Shown one piece after another: positions 1 through 6,975 of a stretch of 16,542 bases of DNA. This DNA is from Gammaproteobacteria bacterium (GTDB taxonomy: Bacteria; Pseudomonadota; Gammaproteobacteria; S144-34), in NCBI GenBank assembly GCA_015487895.1, contig WFOW01000383.1, positions 1 to 16,542 on the forward strand, given 5' to 3'. How positions within the stretch are numbered: the stretch's first letter is position 1; every line of letters starts with the position of its first letter. Below the pieces are notes generated by a model. That model was not told the DNA's origin and ran no database searches. It saw only the letters and a program-made list of their open reading frames with translations. The position numbers and the translations under genes were made by a program.

Positions 1-82
1 ACGCTTCGTCACCCTCGACCGCCGCGTGCGCCCGGAGCTGGCGCGGGGCGCCGGGCCGGAGCACCTGGTGATCCTCGCCTGA
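1..82 (+). CDS. C-terminal tail of a possible PIN-domain (VapC-like) protein, cut by window start
   Basis: An open frame runs from base 2 to a TGA at 80-82 and gives 26 residues, beginning RFVTLDRRV and ending GPEHLVILA. The pattern 'FVTLDRRV', a short linker and a hydrophobic 'HLVIL' end resembles the last strand region of PIN-domain ribonucleases, where a late Asp follows a LVTFD-like strand. Only the tail is visible, so the catalytic acidic residues and any antitoxin partner lie outside the window. The call rests on a short motif and could be wrong; that a gene ends here is better supported than its identity. Confidence 0.4.
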   Translation, partial: RFVTLDRRVRPELARGAGPEHLVILA

Positions 83-95
83 GGGGCCGGCGCGC

Positions 96-521
96 TCAGC
101 CCGCCTCGCCCTGCACGGTGACGACCAGCGTGCGGCGGTGGGGCGCCGCCCGGTGCTCCCAGAGGTAGATTCCCTGCCAGGTGCCGAGCGCCAGGCACCC
201 GTCCGTGACCGGGACGGTGAGCCCGCTCGCGGTGAGCACGGTGCGCACGTGGGCGGGCATGTCGTCCGGGCCCTCGAGGGTGTGGCGGAAGAGCGGGTCG
301 CCGTCCGGCACCAGCCGCGCCATGAAGGCCTCGAGGTCGCGCCGCACGTCCGGGTCGGCGTTCTCGCACAGCATGAGCGAGGCGCTGGTGTGGCGGCAGA
401 AGACGTGGCACAGGCCCGCGGCCACGCCGGACGCCGCCGCCACCCGGGCCACCTCGCCCGTCACGTCGTAGGTCCCGCGCCCGCGCGTGCGGACCGTGAG
501 CGTGTCCTGGTGGGTGATCAT
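96..521 (-). CDS. yjbQ: YjbQ / UPF0047 family protein
   Basis: A protein of 141 residues with the UPF0047 (YjbQ) signatures in order: HTSASL at 44-49, NADPDVRRDLE near 54-64, EGPDDMPAH at 83-91 and GTWQGIYLWEHR at 113-124. The length fits the family (about 130-140). Members form small soluble trimers and some are annotated as secondary thiamine-phosphate synthases; the physiological role remains unclear. I chose the ATG at 521 over an in-frame TTG at 551 because residue 1 then falls where family members start, and an AGCAGG-like ribosome site lies just upstream. The gene diverges from the HAD phosphatase gene across a repeat-filled spacer. The histidines and acidic residues of the conserved blocks are all present. 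Confidence 0.9.
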   Translation of the reverse strand: MITHQDTLTVRTRGRGTYDVTGEVARVAAASGVAAGLCHVFCRHTSASLMLCENADPDVRRDLEAFMARLVPDGDPLFRHTLEGPDDMPAHVRTVLTASGLTVPVTDGCLALGTWQGIYLWEHRAAPHRRTLVVTVQGEAG

Positions 522-563
522 GGCAGCCTGCTTCGCGGTAGGGGTGGACAAGGGGACCGCAGT

Positions 564-667
564 AAACGGTCAACGGTTGACAGTGAGCCTGTGACGGCTG
601 GCGCCACCCGTTCACTGTCCGTCATCCACCGTCCGCTGTCCACCGTGCACCGTCCACTCCCTCCCGG
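564..667. repeat. Inverted arrays of a degenerate 7-bp repeat
   Basis: The spacer between the divergent yjbQ and HAD genes is built from phased heptamers. On the left (564-598) five units read roughly TRACNGT, for example aaacggt, caacggt and tgacagt. On the right (605-667) nine units follow the complementary pattern NNNCYGT, for example tcactgt, ccaccgt and gcaccgt. The two arms point toward each other around 599-604, so the region is a loose, extended inverted repeat. The 7-bp phase is kept across the right arm although single units vary. No coding potential is apparent, and any role as promoter, hairpin or inert repeat is unknown. Confidence 0.7.
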
Positions 668-692
668 CGGCCGACCGTTGTAGGCTGGGGGC

Positions 693-1466
693 ATGGAAGG
701 CGTGGAGGCGGTGCTGCTCGACCTGAGCGGCGTGCTCTACGTGGGCGACGCCCCGCTCCCGGGCGCGCGCGAGGCGCTCGGGCGGCTGCGCGCGGCGGGC
801 CTTCCCGTGCGCTACGTGACCAACACCTCGCGCAGCACGCGCGCGGACGTGGCGGCGCGGCTTGCGCGCATGGGCTTCGCGGTGGACGAGGCCGAGATCT
901 TCACCGCCCCGCGCGCGGCGCTCGCGCGCATCCGCGCGCGCGGCCTGCGGCCCTTCCTGCTCATCCACCCGGGCCTGCGCCCGGAGTTCGCGGGCGTGCC
1001 CACGGAGCCGCCCGATGCGGTGTTCGTCGGCGACGCGGGCGAGGCCTTCACCTACGCCGCCCTCAACCGTGCCTTCCGGCTGCTCGTCGACGGCGCGCCG
1101 CTGATCGCCGTGGGGCGCAACCGCTACTTCCGCGAGCCCGACGGGCTCTCGCTCGACGCCGGCCCCTTCGTCGCGGCGCTGGAGCACGCCGCGGGCGTGG
1201 AGGCGGAGATCGTGGGCAAGCCGGCGCCGGCCTTCTTCCACGCCGCGTGCGCGGACCTCGGTGTGGCGCCCGCGCGCTGCCTCATGATCGGCGACGACGT
1301 GGAGGCGGACGTGCTCGGCGCGCTCGGGGCGGGGCTGCAGGCGCTGCTCGTGCGCACGGGCAAGTGCCGCCCCGGCGACGAGGGGCGGCTGCCGCCGGGC
1401 ACGCCGGTGGCCGACGACCTCGCCGCCGCCGTGGAGCTCGCGCTCGCCGCGGGGAGCGGGCCGTGA
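693..1466 (+). CDS. LHPP-like HAD-IIA family phosphatase
   Basis: A HAD-superfamily hydrolase of 257 residues. Motif I is LLDLSGVLY with nucleophile Asp10; motif II is VTNTS (Thr43); the motif III Lys is K176 in VGKPAPAFF; motif IV is GDDVEAD (D201, D202). The Ser two residues after Asp10, the RPFLLIHPGLRPEF segment and the VRTGKCRPGDE end closely resemble animal LHPP, the phospholysine/phosphohistidine phosphatase, and the family TIGR01458. A phosphatase acting on small phosphorylated compounds or phosphohistidine is therefore likely, but the substrate cannot be read from sequence. The ATG at 693 follows a short G-rich stretch. The stop overlaps the GTG of the next gene by 4 nt (GTGA), so the two are translationally coupled. 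Confidence 0.9.
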   Translation: MEGVEAVLLDLSGVLYVGDAPLPGAREALGRLRAAGLPVRYVTNTSRSTRADVAARLARMGFAVDEAEIFTAPRAALARIRARGLRPFLLIHPGLRPEFAGVPTEPPDAVFVGDAGEAFTYAALNRAFRLLVDGAPLIAVGRNRYFREPDGLSLDAGPFVAALEHAAGVEAEIVGKPAPAFFHAACADLGVAPARCLMIGDDVEADVLGALGAGLQALLVRTGKCRPGDEGRLPPGTPVADDLAAAVELALAAGSGP

Positions 1467-4327
1467 GCGCGGCGCCGGAGCCGGGCGCGGCGCCGGAGGG
1501 GCGCGAGGCGGCCGCGGCGGTGCTCGGGGTGGTGGCCGCGCTCGCGCGCGAGCTCGGCGGCGCGCGCGCGGAGCCGACCCTAGACAGCCGCATCGACCGC
1601 GACCTCGGCATCGACAGCCTCGGGCGCGTGGAGCTGATGCTGCGGCTCGAGGAGGCGCTCGGCGCCGCCCCGCCGGACGAGGCCCTGCAGGCCGAGACGG
1701 TGCGCGACCTCGTGCGCCTGGTGGCGCGCGCGGCGCCCGGGCCCGGAGACGAGGCCGCCGCGGCGGCCGCACCGGCCGCGCCGCCCGCTGCGGGGTCCGG
1801 CGCCGGCGCGCCCGTCCGCGCGCGCACCCTCGTCGAGGCGCTCGAGCACCACGCCGCGCGCACGCCCGACCGCGTCCACGTCCACCTCTACGAGACCGAC
1901 ACGCCCCAGCCGATCACCTACGGGGCGCTGCTCGAGGGCGCGCTGCGCCGCGCCGCGGGCCTGCAGGCGCTCGGCGTCGGTCCCGGCGAGACGGTGGCGC
2001 TGATGCTCCCCACGGGCCGGGCCTACCTGGAGTGCTTCCTCGGCGCGCTCGCCCTCGGCGCCATCGCCGTGCCGCTCTATCCGCCCGCGCGCGTCTCGCA
2101 GCTCGAGGAGCACCTGCGCCGCCACGGGCGCATCCTCGCCAGCAGCGGCGCGCGGGTGCTGGTGACGCTCCCGGAGGCGCGCCGGCTCGCGCGCGTGCTG
2201 CGCGCCGCGGCGCCGGCGCTCGAGCGCGTCGTCGCCCCGGAGGCCGTCGCGGCCGATCCCGCGGGCCTGCGCCGGCCGGCGCCGGACGGATCCGCCGTCG
2301 CCTTCCTCCAGTACACCTCGGGCAGCACCGGCGACCCCAAGGGCGTGGTGCTCACCCACGCCAACCTGCTGGCCAACATCCGCGCGATGGGGGAGGCCGT
2401 GGGGGCCTCGCCCGACGACTGCTTCGTGAGCTGGCTGCCGCTCTACCACGACATGGGGCTGATCGGCGCCTGGCTCGGCAGCCTCTACCACGGCGCCCCG
2501 CTCGTGCTCATGCCGCCGCTGCGCTTCATGGCGCGCCCGCGGCGCTGGCTGGAGGCGATCTCGCGCCACCGCGGCACGCTCTCGGCCTCGCCGAACTTCG
2601 GCTACGCGCTGTGCGCGACGCGCCTGCGCGAGCGCGACCTGGAAGGCCTCGATCTCTCCTCCTGGCGCTGCGCCTTCAACGGCGCCGAGCCTGTCAGCCC
2701 CGCCACGGTCGAGCGCTTCGTCGCGCGCATGCGCCCCTACGGCTTCCGCCCCGAGGCCATGATGCCGGTCTACGGGCTCGCCGAAAGCAGCGTGGGCCTG
2801 TGCTTCCCGCCGCCGGGGCGCGGGGTGCGCGTCGACGCCGTGCGGCGCGAGACCTTCGAGCGCGAGCACGTCGCCGCGCCCGCGGCCCCGGACGAGCCCG
2901 GGGCGCTGCGCTTCGTCGGCTGCGGCTTCCCGCTGCCCGGCCACCAGGTGCGCATCGTCGGCGCCGAGGGCCGCGAGCTGCCCGAGCGCCACGAGGGCCG
3001 CATCCAGTTCCGCGGCCCCTCGGCCACCTCGGGCTACTGGCGCAACCCGGAGGCGACACGGGCGCTGTTCGACGGCGAGTGGCTCGAGACCGGCGACCTG
3101 GGCTACCTCGCCGACGGCGAGCTCTTCGTCACGGGGCGGGTCAAGGACCTCATCATCCGCGCCGGGCGCAACCTCTATCCCCAGGAGATCGAGGACGCCG
3201 TGCAGGCGCTCGAGGGCGTGCGCCCGGGCGGGGTGGCCGCCTTCGCCGCGCCCGATCCCGAAGGGGGCGGCGAGCGCCTGGTGGTCATGGCCGAGACCAC
3301 CCTGCGCGAGCCGCAGGCGCGCGCGGGGCTCGAGGCGCGCATCCGCGAGGCCGTCGCCGCCCTCGGCGAGCTGCCGCCGGAGGAGGTGGTGCTGGTGCCG
3401 CCGCACGCGGTGCCCAAGACCTCGAGCGGCAAGGTGCGCCGCGGCGCCGCCCGCGCCATGCACCTGGAAGGGCGCGTCCCCGCCTCGGGCGCCCCGCGGC
3501 GCGCGCGCCTGGCGTGGATGCGCGCGGCGGCCGCGCTGCGGCTCGCGGCCCGGCGCCTGGACGCGGCGGGCGGGTGGGCGTGGGGCGCGTGGGCCTGGGC
3601 GCTGTTCGGCCTCTTCGCCGCGGCGCTGTGGCCCGCGGTGGCGCTGGTGCCGGGGCGTGCCGGGCGCGGTCGCTGGGCGGCGCTGCGCGCGGCGGGCCGC
3701 CTCTACGCCCTCCTCGCCGGCATCCCGCTGCGCGTGCGCGGGCTCGAGCACCTCCCGGAGGGCGGCCGCTGCGTGATCGCCGCCAACCACCAGTCCTACG
3801 CCGACGCCTTCGTGCTCGTGACGGCCCTGCCGCTGCCGCTGCGCTTCGTCGCCAAGGCGGAGCTGCGCCGCAACCCCTTCGCGCGCCTCTTCCTCGACCG
3901 CCTCGGGACGGAGTATGTCGAGCGCTTCCGCCGCGCGCGCGCCGCCGCCGACGCGCGCCGCATCGCCGCCCGCGCGGGGGAGGGCGCGGGCGCGCTGGTG
4001 TTCTTCCCCGAGGGGACCTTCTATCCGCAGCCGGGCCTGCTGCCCTTCCGCACCGGCGCCTTCCTCGCCGCCGTCGAGGCGGGCCTGCCGGTGGTGCCGG
4101 TGGCGATCCGCGGCACGCGGAGGCTCCTGCGCTCCGGCACCTGGCGCCCGCGCCGCGGGCCCGTGACGGTCACCGTGCTGCCGCCCGTCCACCCCGAGGG
4201 CCACGGCCTCGAGGCCGCCGTGCGCCTGCGCGAGCGCGTGCGCGCCGTCCTCGCCGCCCACGTCGGCGAGCCCGACCTCGCCCCACGCGCTTCCCTCGCT
4301 CCCTCTGTCTATTCACGGCGTGAATAG
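1463..4327 (+). CDS. Three-domain acyl carrier / fatty acyl-AMP ligase / PlsC acyltransferase
   Basis: A protein of 954 residues with three enzymatic parts. Residues about 10-90 form an acyl carrier domain with the phosphopantetheine Ser52 in GIDSLGR. Residues about 115-670 form an adenylating ligase: P-loop TSGSTGDPKG at 285-294, YGLAESS from 437, a WLETGDLGYL block, and KTSSGK at 652-657 with the likely catalytic lysine. PLYPPARVSQLEEHL and the NGAEPVSP block resemble fatty acyl-AMP ligases. A hydrophobic helix lies at about 703-729, then a PlsC domain with H776-x4-D781 (NHQSYAD) and FPEGTF at 848-853. The inferred route is acid activation, loading on the internal carrier, then transfer to a lysolipid at the membrane. 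E. coli Aas has a comparable pairing in the opposite order and without a carrier domain. The GTG at 1463 is coupled to the HAD stop. The frame is open far upstream, but that part lies inside the HAD gene. Confidence 0.88.
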   Translation: MSAAPEPGAAPEGREAAAAVLGVVAALARELGGARAEPTLDSRIDRDLGIDSLGRVELMLRLEEALGAAPPDEALQAETVRDLVRLVARAAPGPGDEAAAAAAPAAPPAAGSGAGAPVRARTLVEALEHHAARTPDRVHVHLYETDTPQPITYGALLEGALRRAAGLQALGVGPGETVALMLPTGRAYLECFLGALALGAIAVPLYPPARVSQLEEHLRRHGRILASSGARVLVTLPEARRLARVLRAAAPALERVVAPEAVAADPAGLRRPAPDGSAVAFLQYTSGSTGDPKGVVLTHANLLANIRAMGEAVGASPDDCFVSWLPLYHDMGLIGAWLGSLYHGAPLVLMPPLRFMARPRRWLEAISRHRGTLSASPNFGYALCATRLRERDLEGLDLSSWRCAFNGAEPVSPATVERFVARMRPYGFRPEAMMPVYGLAESSVGLCFPPPGRGVRVDAVRRETFEREHVAAPAAPDEPGALRFVGCGFPLPGHQVRIVGAEGRELPERHEGRIQFRGPSATSGYWRNPEATRALFDGEWLETGDLGYLADGELFVTGRVKDLIIRAGRNLYPQEIEDAVQALEGVRPGGVAAFAAPDPEGGGERLVVMAETTLREPQARAGLEARIREAVAALGELPPEEVVLVPPHAVPKTSSGKVRRGAARAMHLEGRVPASGAPRRARLAWMRAAAALRLAARRLDAAGGWAWGAWAWALFGLFAAALWPAVALVPGRAGRGRWAALRAAGRLYALLAGIPLRVRGLEHLPEGGRCVIAANHQSYADAFVLVTALPLPLRFVAKAELRRNPFARLFLDRLGTEYVERFRRARAAADARRIAARAGEGAGALVFFPEGTFYPQPGLLPFRTGAFLAAVEAGLPVVPVAIRGTRRLLRSGTWRPRRGPVTVTVLPPVHPEGHGLEAAVRLRERVRAVLAAHVGEPDLAPRASLAPSVYSRRE

Positions 4328-4350
4328 ATATCATTCATGGCGTGAATAGA
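4308..4350. promoter_or_regulatory. Two palindromes 22 bp apart, candidate operators of the DUF4143 ATPase gene
   Basis: Palindrome 1 (4308-4328) has perfect 10-bp arms TCTATTCACG and CGTGAATAGA around a single G at 4318. Palindrome 2 (4333-4347) has arms ATTCATG and CGTGAAT around G4340, with one mismatch. The centres are 22 bp apart, two helical turns, and GGCGTGAATAGA repeats exactly at 4317-4328 and 4339-4350. The block is an AT-rich patch in GC-rich DNA, starts inside the end of the upstream gene and lies about 80 bp before the ATPase start. This is the geometry of tandem dimer-binding operators; the binding protein is unknown. Confidence 0.55.
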
Positions 4351-4429
4351 CACGCAGAGCGCTCAGGGCGCGTGGCCGCGGCGGGTCACTGCCGCGGCCA
4401 CGCGGCCGGTGGCGGCGGGGCCTGCGCGG

Positions 4430-5692
4430 ATGGTCCGGCGCGCAATCCCTGAGCGGCGCGCGGCGGGCGCCGGGGGCGGCGTGCTGCCGCGGCACGCCGC
4501 GGGCCTGCTGGCGCGCAGCCTGCGCGTGATGCCGGTGACGGTCGTCACGGGCGCCCGGCAGACGGGCAAGACCACCCTGGTGGAGAGGCTGGTGCCCGGC
4601 CGGCGCCGCATGGTGTCCCTGGATGACCTCGATGCCCTCGAGCTGGCGCGAAACGACCCCGAGGCGCTCCTGGGCGGCGGGCGGCAGCTTACGCTGGACG
4701 AGGTGCAGCGGGCGCCCCAGCTCCTCCACGCCGTCAAGCGGCTCGTGGACCGCGACCGTCGCCCCGGGCGCTTCCTGCTCACGGGCTCGGCCAACCTGCT
4801 CCTGATGCGGCGCGTGAGCGAGTCCCTGGCAGGTCGCGCCGCCTACCTGACGCTGTGGCCCATGGCCCGCGGCGAGCTGCTGGGCGAGGGCCGGGCAGGC
4901 GCCTGGGACCTGCTGCTCCGCGAGCCGCCCCAGGCATGGCCCGACGCCCTCGCCCGGCGCGACGTCCCTCCCGGCGACTGGCGGGACCTCGCCCGCCGGG
5001 GCGGCTTCCCGGTGCCGGCCCTGGAGCTGCGCAGCGCCAGCGACAGGCGGCTCTGGTTCGAGGGCTACGTGCGCAGCTACCTCGAGCGCGACCTGCTGGA
5101 GCTGTCGGCGGTCGGCTCCTTGCCGGACTTCCGGCGGCTGATGCGTGCGGTCTGCCTGCAGGTGGGGCAGATGCTCAACCAGAGCGCGCTGGGGCGCGCC
5201 CTCGGCCTGCCCCAGCCCACGGTCCACCGCTGGCTGAACCTTCTGGAGGCATCCTACCTGCTGGTGCGGCTGCCCGCGTATGCCGCCAACCGCCGCAAGC
5301 GCCTCGTACGCTCGCCCAAGATCTACTGGGCGGACACGGGTCTTGCCCTCCACCTCGCTGGAGCCGGCCGGCCCGACGGCCCCCACCTCGAGAACCTGGT
5401 GCTGCACGACCTCCTGGTCTGGCGGGACGGGCACGAGGAGCGGGTGGAGCTCGCCTACTGGCGCACCGTCACCGGCGAGGAGGTGGACTTCGTGGTCGAG
5501 CGCTCGGGCGCGGCGCTCGCGGTGGAGGTCAAGGCCACGACGCGGCCGCGCCTGCGCGACGCCGCGGGGCTGCTCGCCTTCCGCCGCGAGCACGGCGAGC
5601 GCGTCCATGGCGCGCTGCTCCTGCACGGCGGGCGGGAGCTCGCGTGGCTGGCCGAAAGGGTGCTGGCGGCGCCCTGGTGGATGGTGCTGTAG
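4430..5692 (+). CDS. AAA-family ATPase with C-terminal DUF4143 domain
   Basis: A protein of 420 residues of the orphan AAA_14/DUF4143 type. Walker A is GARQTGKTT (41-49, Lys47), the Walker B acidic pair is D90-E91 in LTLDEVQ, and LLTGSANLLL looks like the sensor strand. The middle carries a helix-turn-helix-like segment (NQSALGRALGLPQPTVHRWL). The end shows D353 in EVDFVVE and E366-V-K368, a nuclease-like D...ExK arrangement usual in DUF4143. These proteins are scattered among bacteria and archaea and have no settled function. I chose ATG 4430, with a GGGG stretch nine bases upstream; an in-frame GTG at 4409 is possible. The gene stands alone between a lipid operon and a convergent methylase gene, behind paired palindromes, which suggests a separately acquired, self-regulated unit. 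Confidence 0.88.
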   Translation: MVRRAIPERRAAGAGGGVLPRHAAGLLARSLRVMPVTVVTGARQTGKTTLVERLVPGRRRMVSLDDLDALELARNDPEALLGGGRQLTLDEVQRAPQLLHAVKRLVDRDRRPGRFLLTGSANLLLMRRVSESLAGRAAYLTLWPMARGELLGEGRAGAWDLLLREPPQAWPDALARRDVPPGDWRDLARRGGFPVPALELRSASDRRLWFEGYVRSYLERDLLELSAVGSLPDFRRLMRAVCLQVGQMLNQSALGRALGLPQPTVHRWLNLLEASYLLVRLPAYAANRRKRLVRSPKIYWADTGLALHLAGAGRPDGPHLENLVLHDLLVWRDGHEERVELAYWRTVTGEEVDFVVERSGAALAVEVKATTRPRLRDAAGLLAFRREHGERVHGALLLHGGRELAWLAERVLAAPWWMVL

Positions 5693-5731
5693 GAGGGGAC
5701 GGGACGGGGGCGGCGCCGCGGGCCGGCGTGC

Positions 5732-6685
5732 TCAGGGGCGGCGCAGGCGGCAGAGGAAGAAGCCCTCCCAGAGCCCGTCGGGCAGGATGCGCACCGCGCG
5801 GGTGACGGCCTCCGGGAAGGTATTGTCCTCCCAGGCGGCGAGCCCCGGCCGGGTGCGGGGCGCGGGCACGCGCACGGCCTCGACCTCCAGGCCCGGGTGG
5901 CGCGCGAGCAGCCAGGAGAGGACGGCCTCGTTCTCCTCGGGGGCGTAGGTGCAGGTGCAGTAGACCAGCACGCCGCCGGGGCGCAGCGAGCGCAGCCCCG
6001 CCTCCAGCAGCCGGCGCTGCTTGCGCGCCATCTCCGCGACCTTGCGCGGCGACCAGTGGCGCGAGGTCGCCGCATCGCCGGGCCGGATGCGCGCCTCGGC
6101 CGAGCAGGGCGCGTCCACCAGCACGCGGTCGAAGCGGCCCTCGACCCTGCGCCACACGCGCGTGCCGTCGGCGAGGAAGCAGCGCACGCGCCCGGCGGCG
6201 CCGTGACGTGCGAGGTTGGCGCGCATGCGGTGGAAGCGCGCGCGCACCGCCTCCACCGCCGAAACCTCCCCGCGCTCTCCCACGCGCTCGGCGAGCAGCA
6301 GGGTCTTGCCGCCCGGTGCGGCGCAGAGGTCCAGCACCGCCTCGCCGGGCCGCGGATCCAGCGCCTCCACGGCGGCCACGCTCGAGGGGTTCTGCACGTA
6401 GATCAGGCCCTCGGCGGCGGCGCGGCCGTGGGTGAGGCGCCCGCGGTCGGCTGCGGGCACGGTCCACACGCCCTCGAGCCCGGCGACGGGCTCGGGCTCC
6501 AGCCCGTCGGTGCGCACGGCGGCCAGCGCCGCCTCCGGCGTGGCGCGCAGGCCGCTCGCGCGGAAGGCCACGCGGGCGGGCGCGGCCTGCGCCGCGAGCG
6601 CGCGCGCGGCCTCCTCCGGGCCGAGGGCGCGCGCGAGCCGCTCGGCGAAGCCTTCGGGCCAGCTCCCTTCGGGTGTGGCGTGCAC
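5732..6685 (-). CDS. RsmB/NOP-type RNA (cytosine-5) methyltransferase
   Basis: A class I SAM-dependent methyltransferase of 317 residues of the Nol1/Nop2/Sun group, which forms 5-methylcytosine in rRNA or tRNA. The SAM site is LDLCAAPGGKT (118-128). Motif IV is VDAPCSAEAR with Cys194, and motif VI is YCTCTYAPEENE with Cys245; this two-cysteine pair releases and forms the covalent RNA adduct. An N-terminal PUA-like or NusB-like extension is not obvious, so it is shorter than E. coli RsmB and RsmF, and the target base cannot be named. The only plausible start is a GTG at 6685 without a clear ribosome site. It converges with the ATPase gene, 39 bp apart. Confidence 0.92.
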   Translation of the reverse strand: MHATPEGSWPEGFAERLARALGPEEAARALAAQAAPARVAFRASGLRATPEAALAAVRTDGLEPEPVAGLEGVWTVPAADRGRLTHGRAAAEGLIYVQNPSSVAAVEALDPRPGEAVLDLCAAPGGKTLLLAERVGERGEVSAVEAVRARFHRMRANLARHGAAGRVRCFLADGTRVWRRVEGRFDRVLVDAPCSAEARIRPGDAATSRHWSPRKVAEMARKQRRLLEAGLRSLRPGGVLVYCTCTYAPEENEAVLSWLLARHPGLEVEAVRVPAPRTRPGLAAWEDNTFPEAVTRAVRILPDGLWEGFFLCRLRRP

Positions 6686-6703
6686 GGAGGCAGGGTAGCA
6701 GGA

Positions 6704-6738
6704 GAGAGACGAGGGGCGGGAGGCGGGAGGCGAGGGGT
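6704..6738. repeat. Short array of a G-rich 7-bp repeat
   Basis: Five consecutive heptamers fit GRGRGRY (gagagac, gaggggc, gggaggc twice, gaggggt). They lie just upstream of the methyltransferase gene start. This is the complementary, purine-rich form of the heptamers seen at 6771-6798, with a hairpin between the two sets. Confidence 0.55.
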
Positions 6739-6741
6739 GGA

Positions 6742-6756
6742 GCGCCCTTCGGGCGC
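6742..6756. repeat. Perfect hairpin GCGCCC-ttc-GGGCGC
   Basis: A six-base-pair perfect stem with a three-base loop. It sits between the heptamer arrays in the intergenic region 6686-6975. It has no T-tract on either strand, so it reads more like a REP-type palindrome than an intrinsic terminator. Confidence 0.5.
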
Positions 6757-6770
6757 GGCCGTTCGAGTCT

Positions 6771-6798
6771 TTCCCGTCTCCCGCAGCCCGTCTCCCGT
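6771..6798. repeat. Array of the 7-bp repeat, CCCGT form
   Basis: Four phased heptamers (ttcccgt, ctcccgc, agcccgt, ctcccgt) match the NNNCYGT pattern of the array at 605-667. The complementary form reappears immediately after, at about 6811-6824 (cgggaga, cgaggg). Confidence 0.6.
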
Positions 6799-6855
6799 CA
6801 GCTTTCAGTGCGGGAGACGAGGGCCGGTGCGCGCTTCCCGCGCGGCCATATGGTC

Positions 6856-6870
6856 GGGGCTGGAAGCCCC
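6856..6870. repeat. REP-like hairpin GGGGCT-gga-AGCCCC
   Basis: A perfect six-base-pair stem with a three-base loop, preceded by GTC and followed by CTTCCGG. The layout resembles the small REP palindromes common between genes in high-GC gammaproteobacteria. Only one copy occurs in the window, so family membership is not shown. Confidence 0.45.
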
Positions 6871-6883
6871 TTCCGGAGGCGGT

Positions 6884-6953
6884 CTGCAGCTTGCGGTCCG
6901 CGGTTTACAGGGGCCTGTAGACCGTAGCCCGTAACCTGTCATCCGTCTCCCGC
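6884..6953. repeat. Ten-unit array of the degenerate 7-bp repeat
   Basis: Ten consecutive heptamers keep phase from 6884 to 6953. The best five (agaccgt, agcccgt, aacctgt, catccgt, ctcccgc) fit NNNCYGT, and earlier units such as ttgcggt and ccgcggt are related. The array ends 22 bp before the stop codon of the minus-strand TlpA-like gene, so it lies in that gene's 3' region. Together with the shorter arrays and hairpins it accounts for most of the 290-bp spacer 6686-6975, in which I see no gene. Confidence 0.65.
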
Positions 6954-6975
6954 GCACTTCCGCTCCCCCTTTCCC

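Noticed and set aside
564..667. Possible CRISPR array.
   Set aside because: The units are 7 bp with no spacers between them and no cas genes nearby.
1247..1462. Upstream extension of the lipid enzyme into the HAD gene.
   Set aside because: The added 72 residues are Arg/Ala-rich shadow sequence of the HAD reading frame. The GTG at 1463 with GTGA overlap gives a normal carrier-domain start.
1580..4261. A very long open frame on the minus strand opposite the three-domain lipid enzyme.
   Set aside because: It is a product of the high GC content: its translation is low-complexity (Ala, Arg, Gly, His) with no family motifs, while the plus strand has intact enzyme motifs throughout.
5710..5719. 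Palindrome GCGGCGCCGC between the convergent ATPase and methylase genes as a bidirectional terminator.
   Set aside because: It has no loop or T-tract, and such short GC palindromes are expected by chance in this composition.
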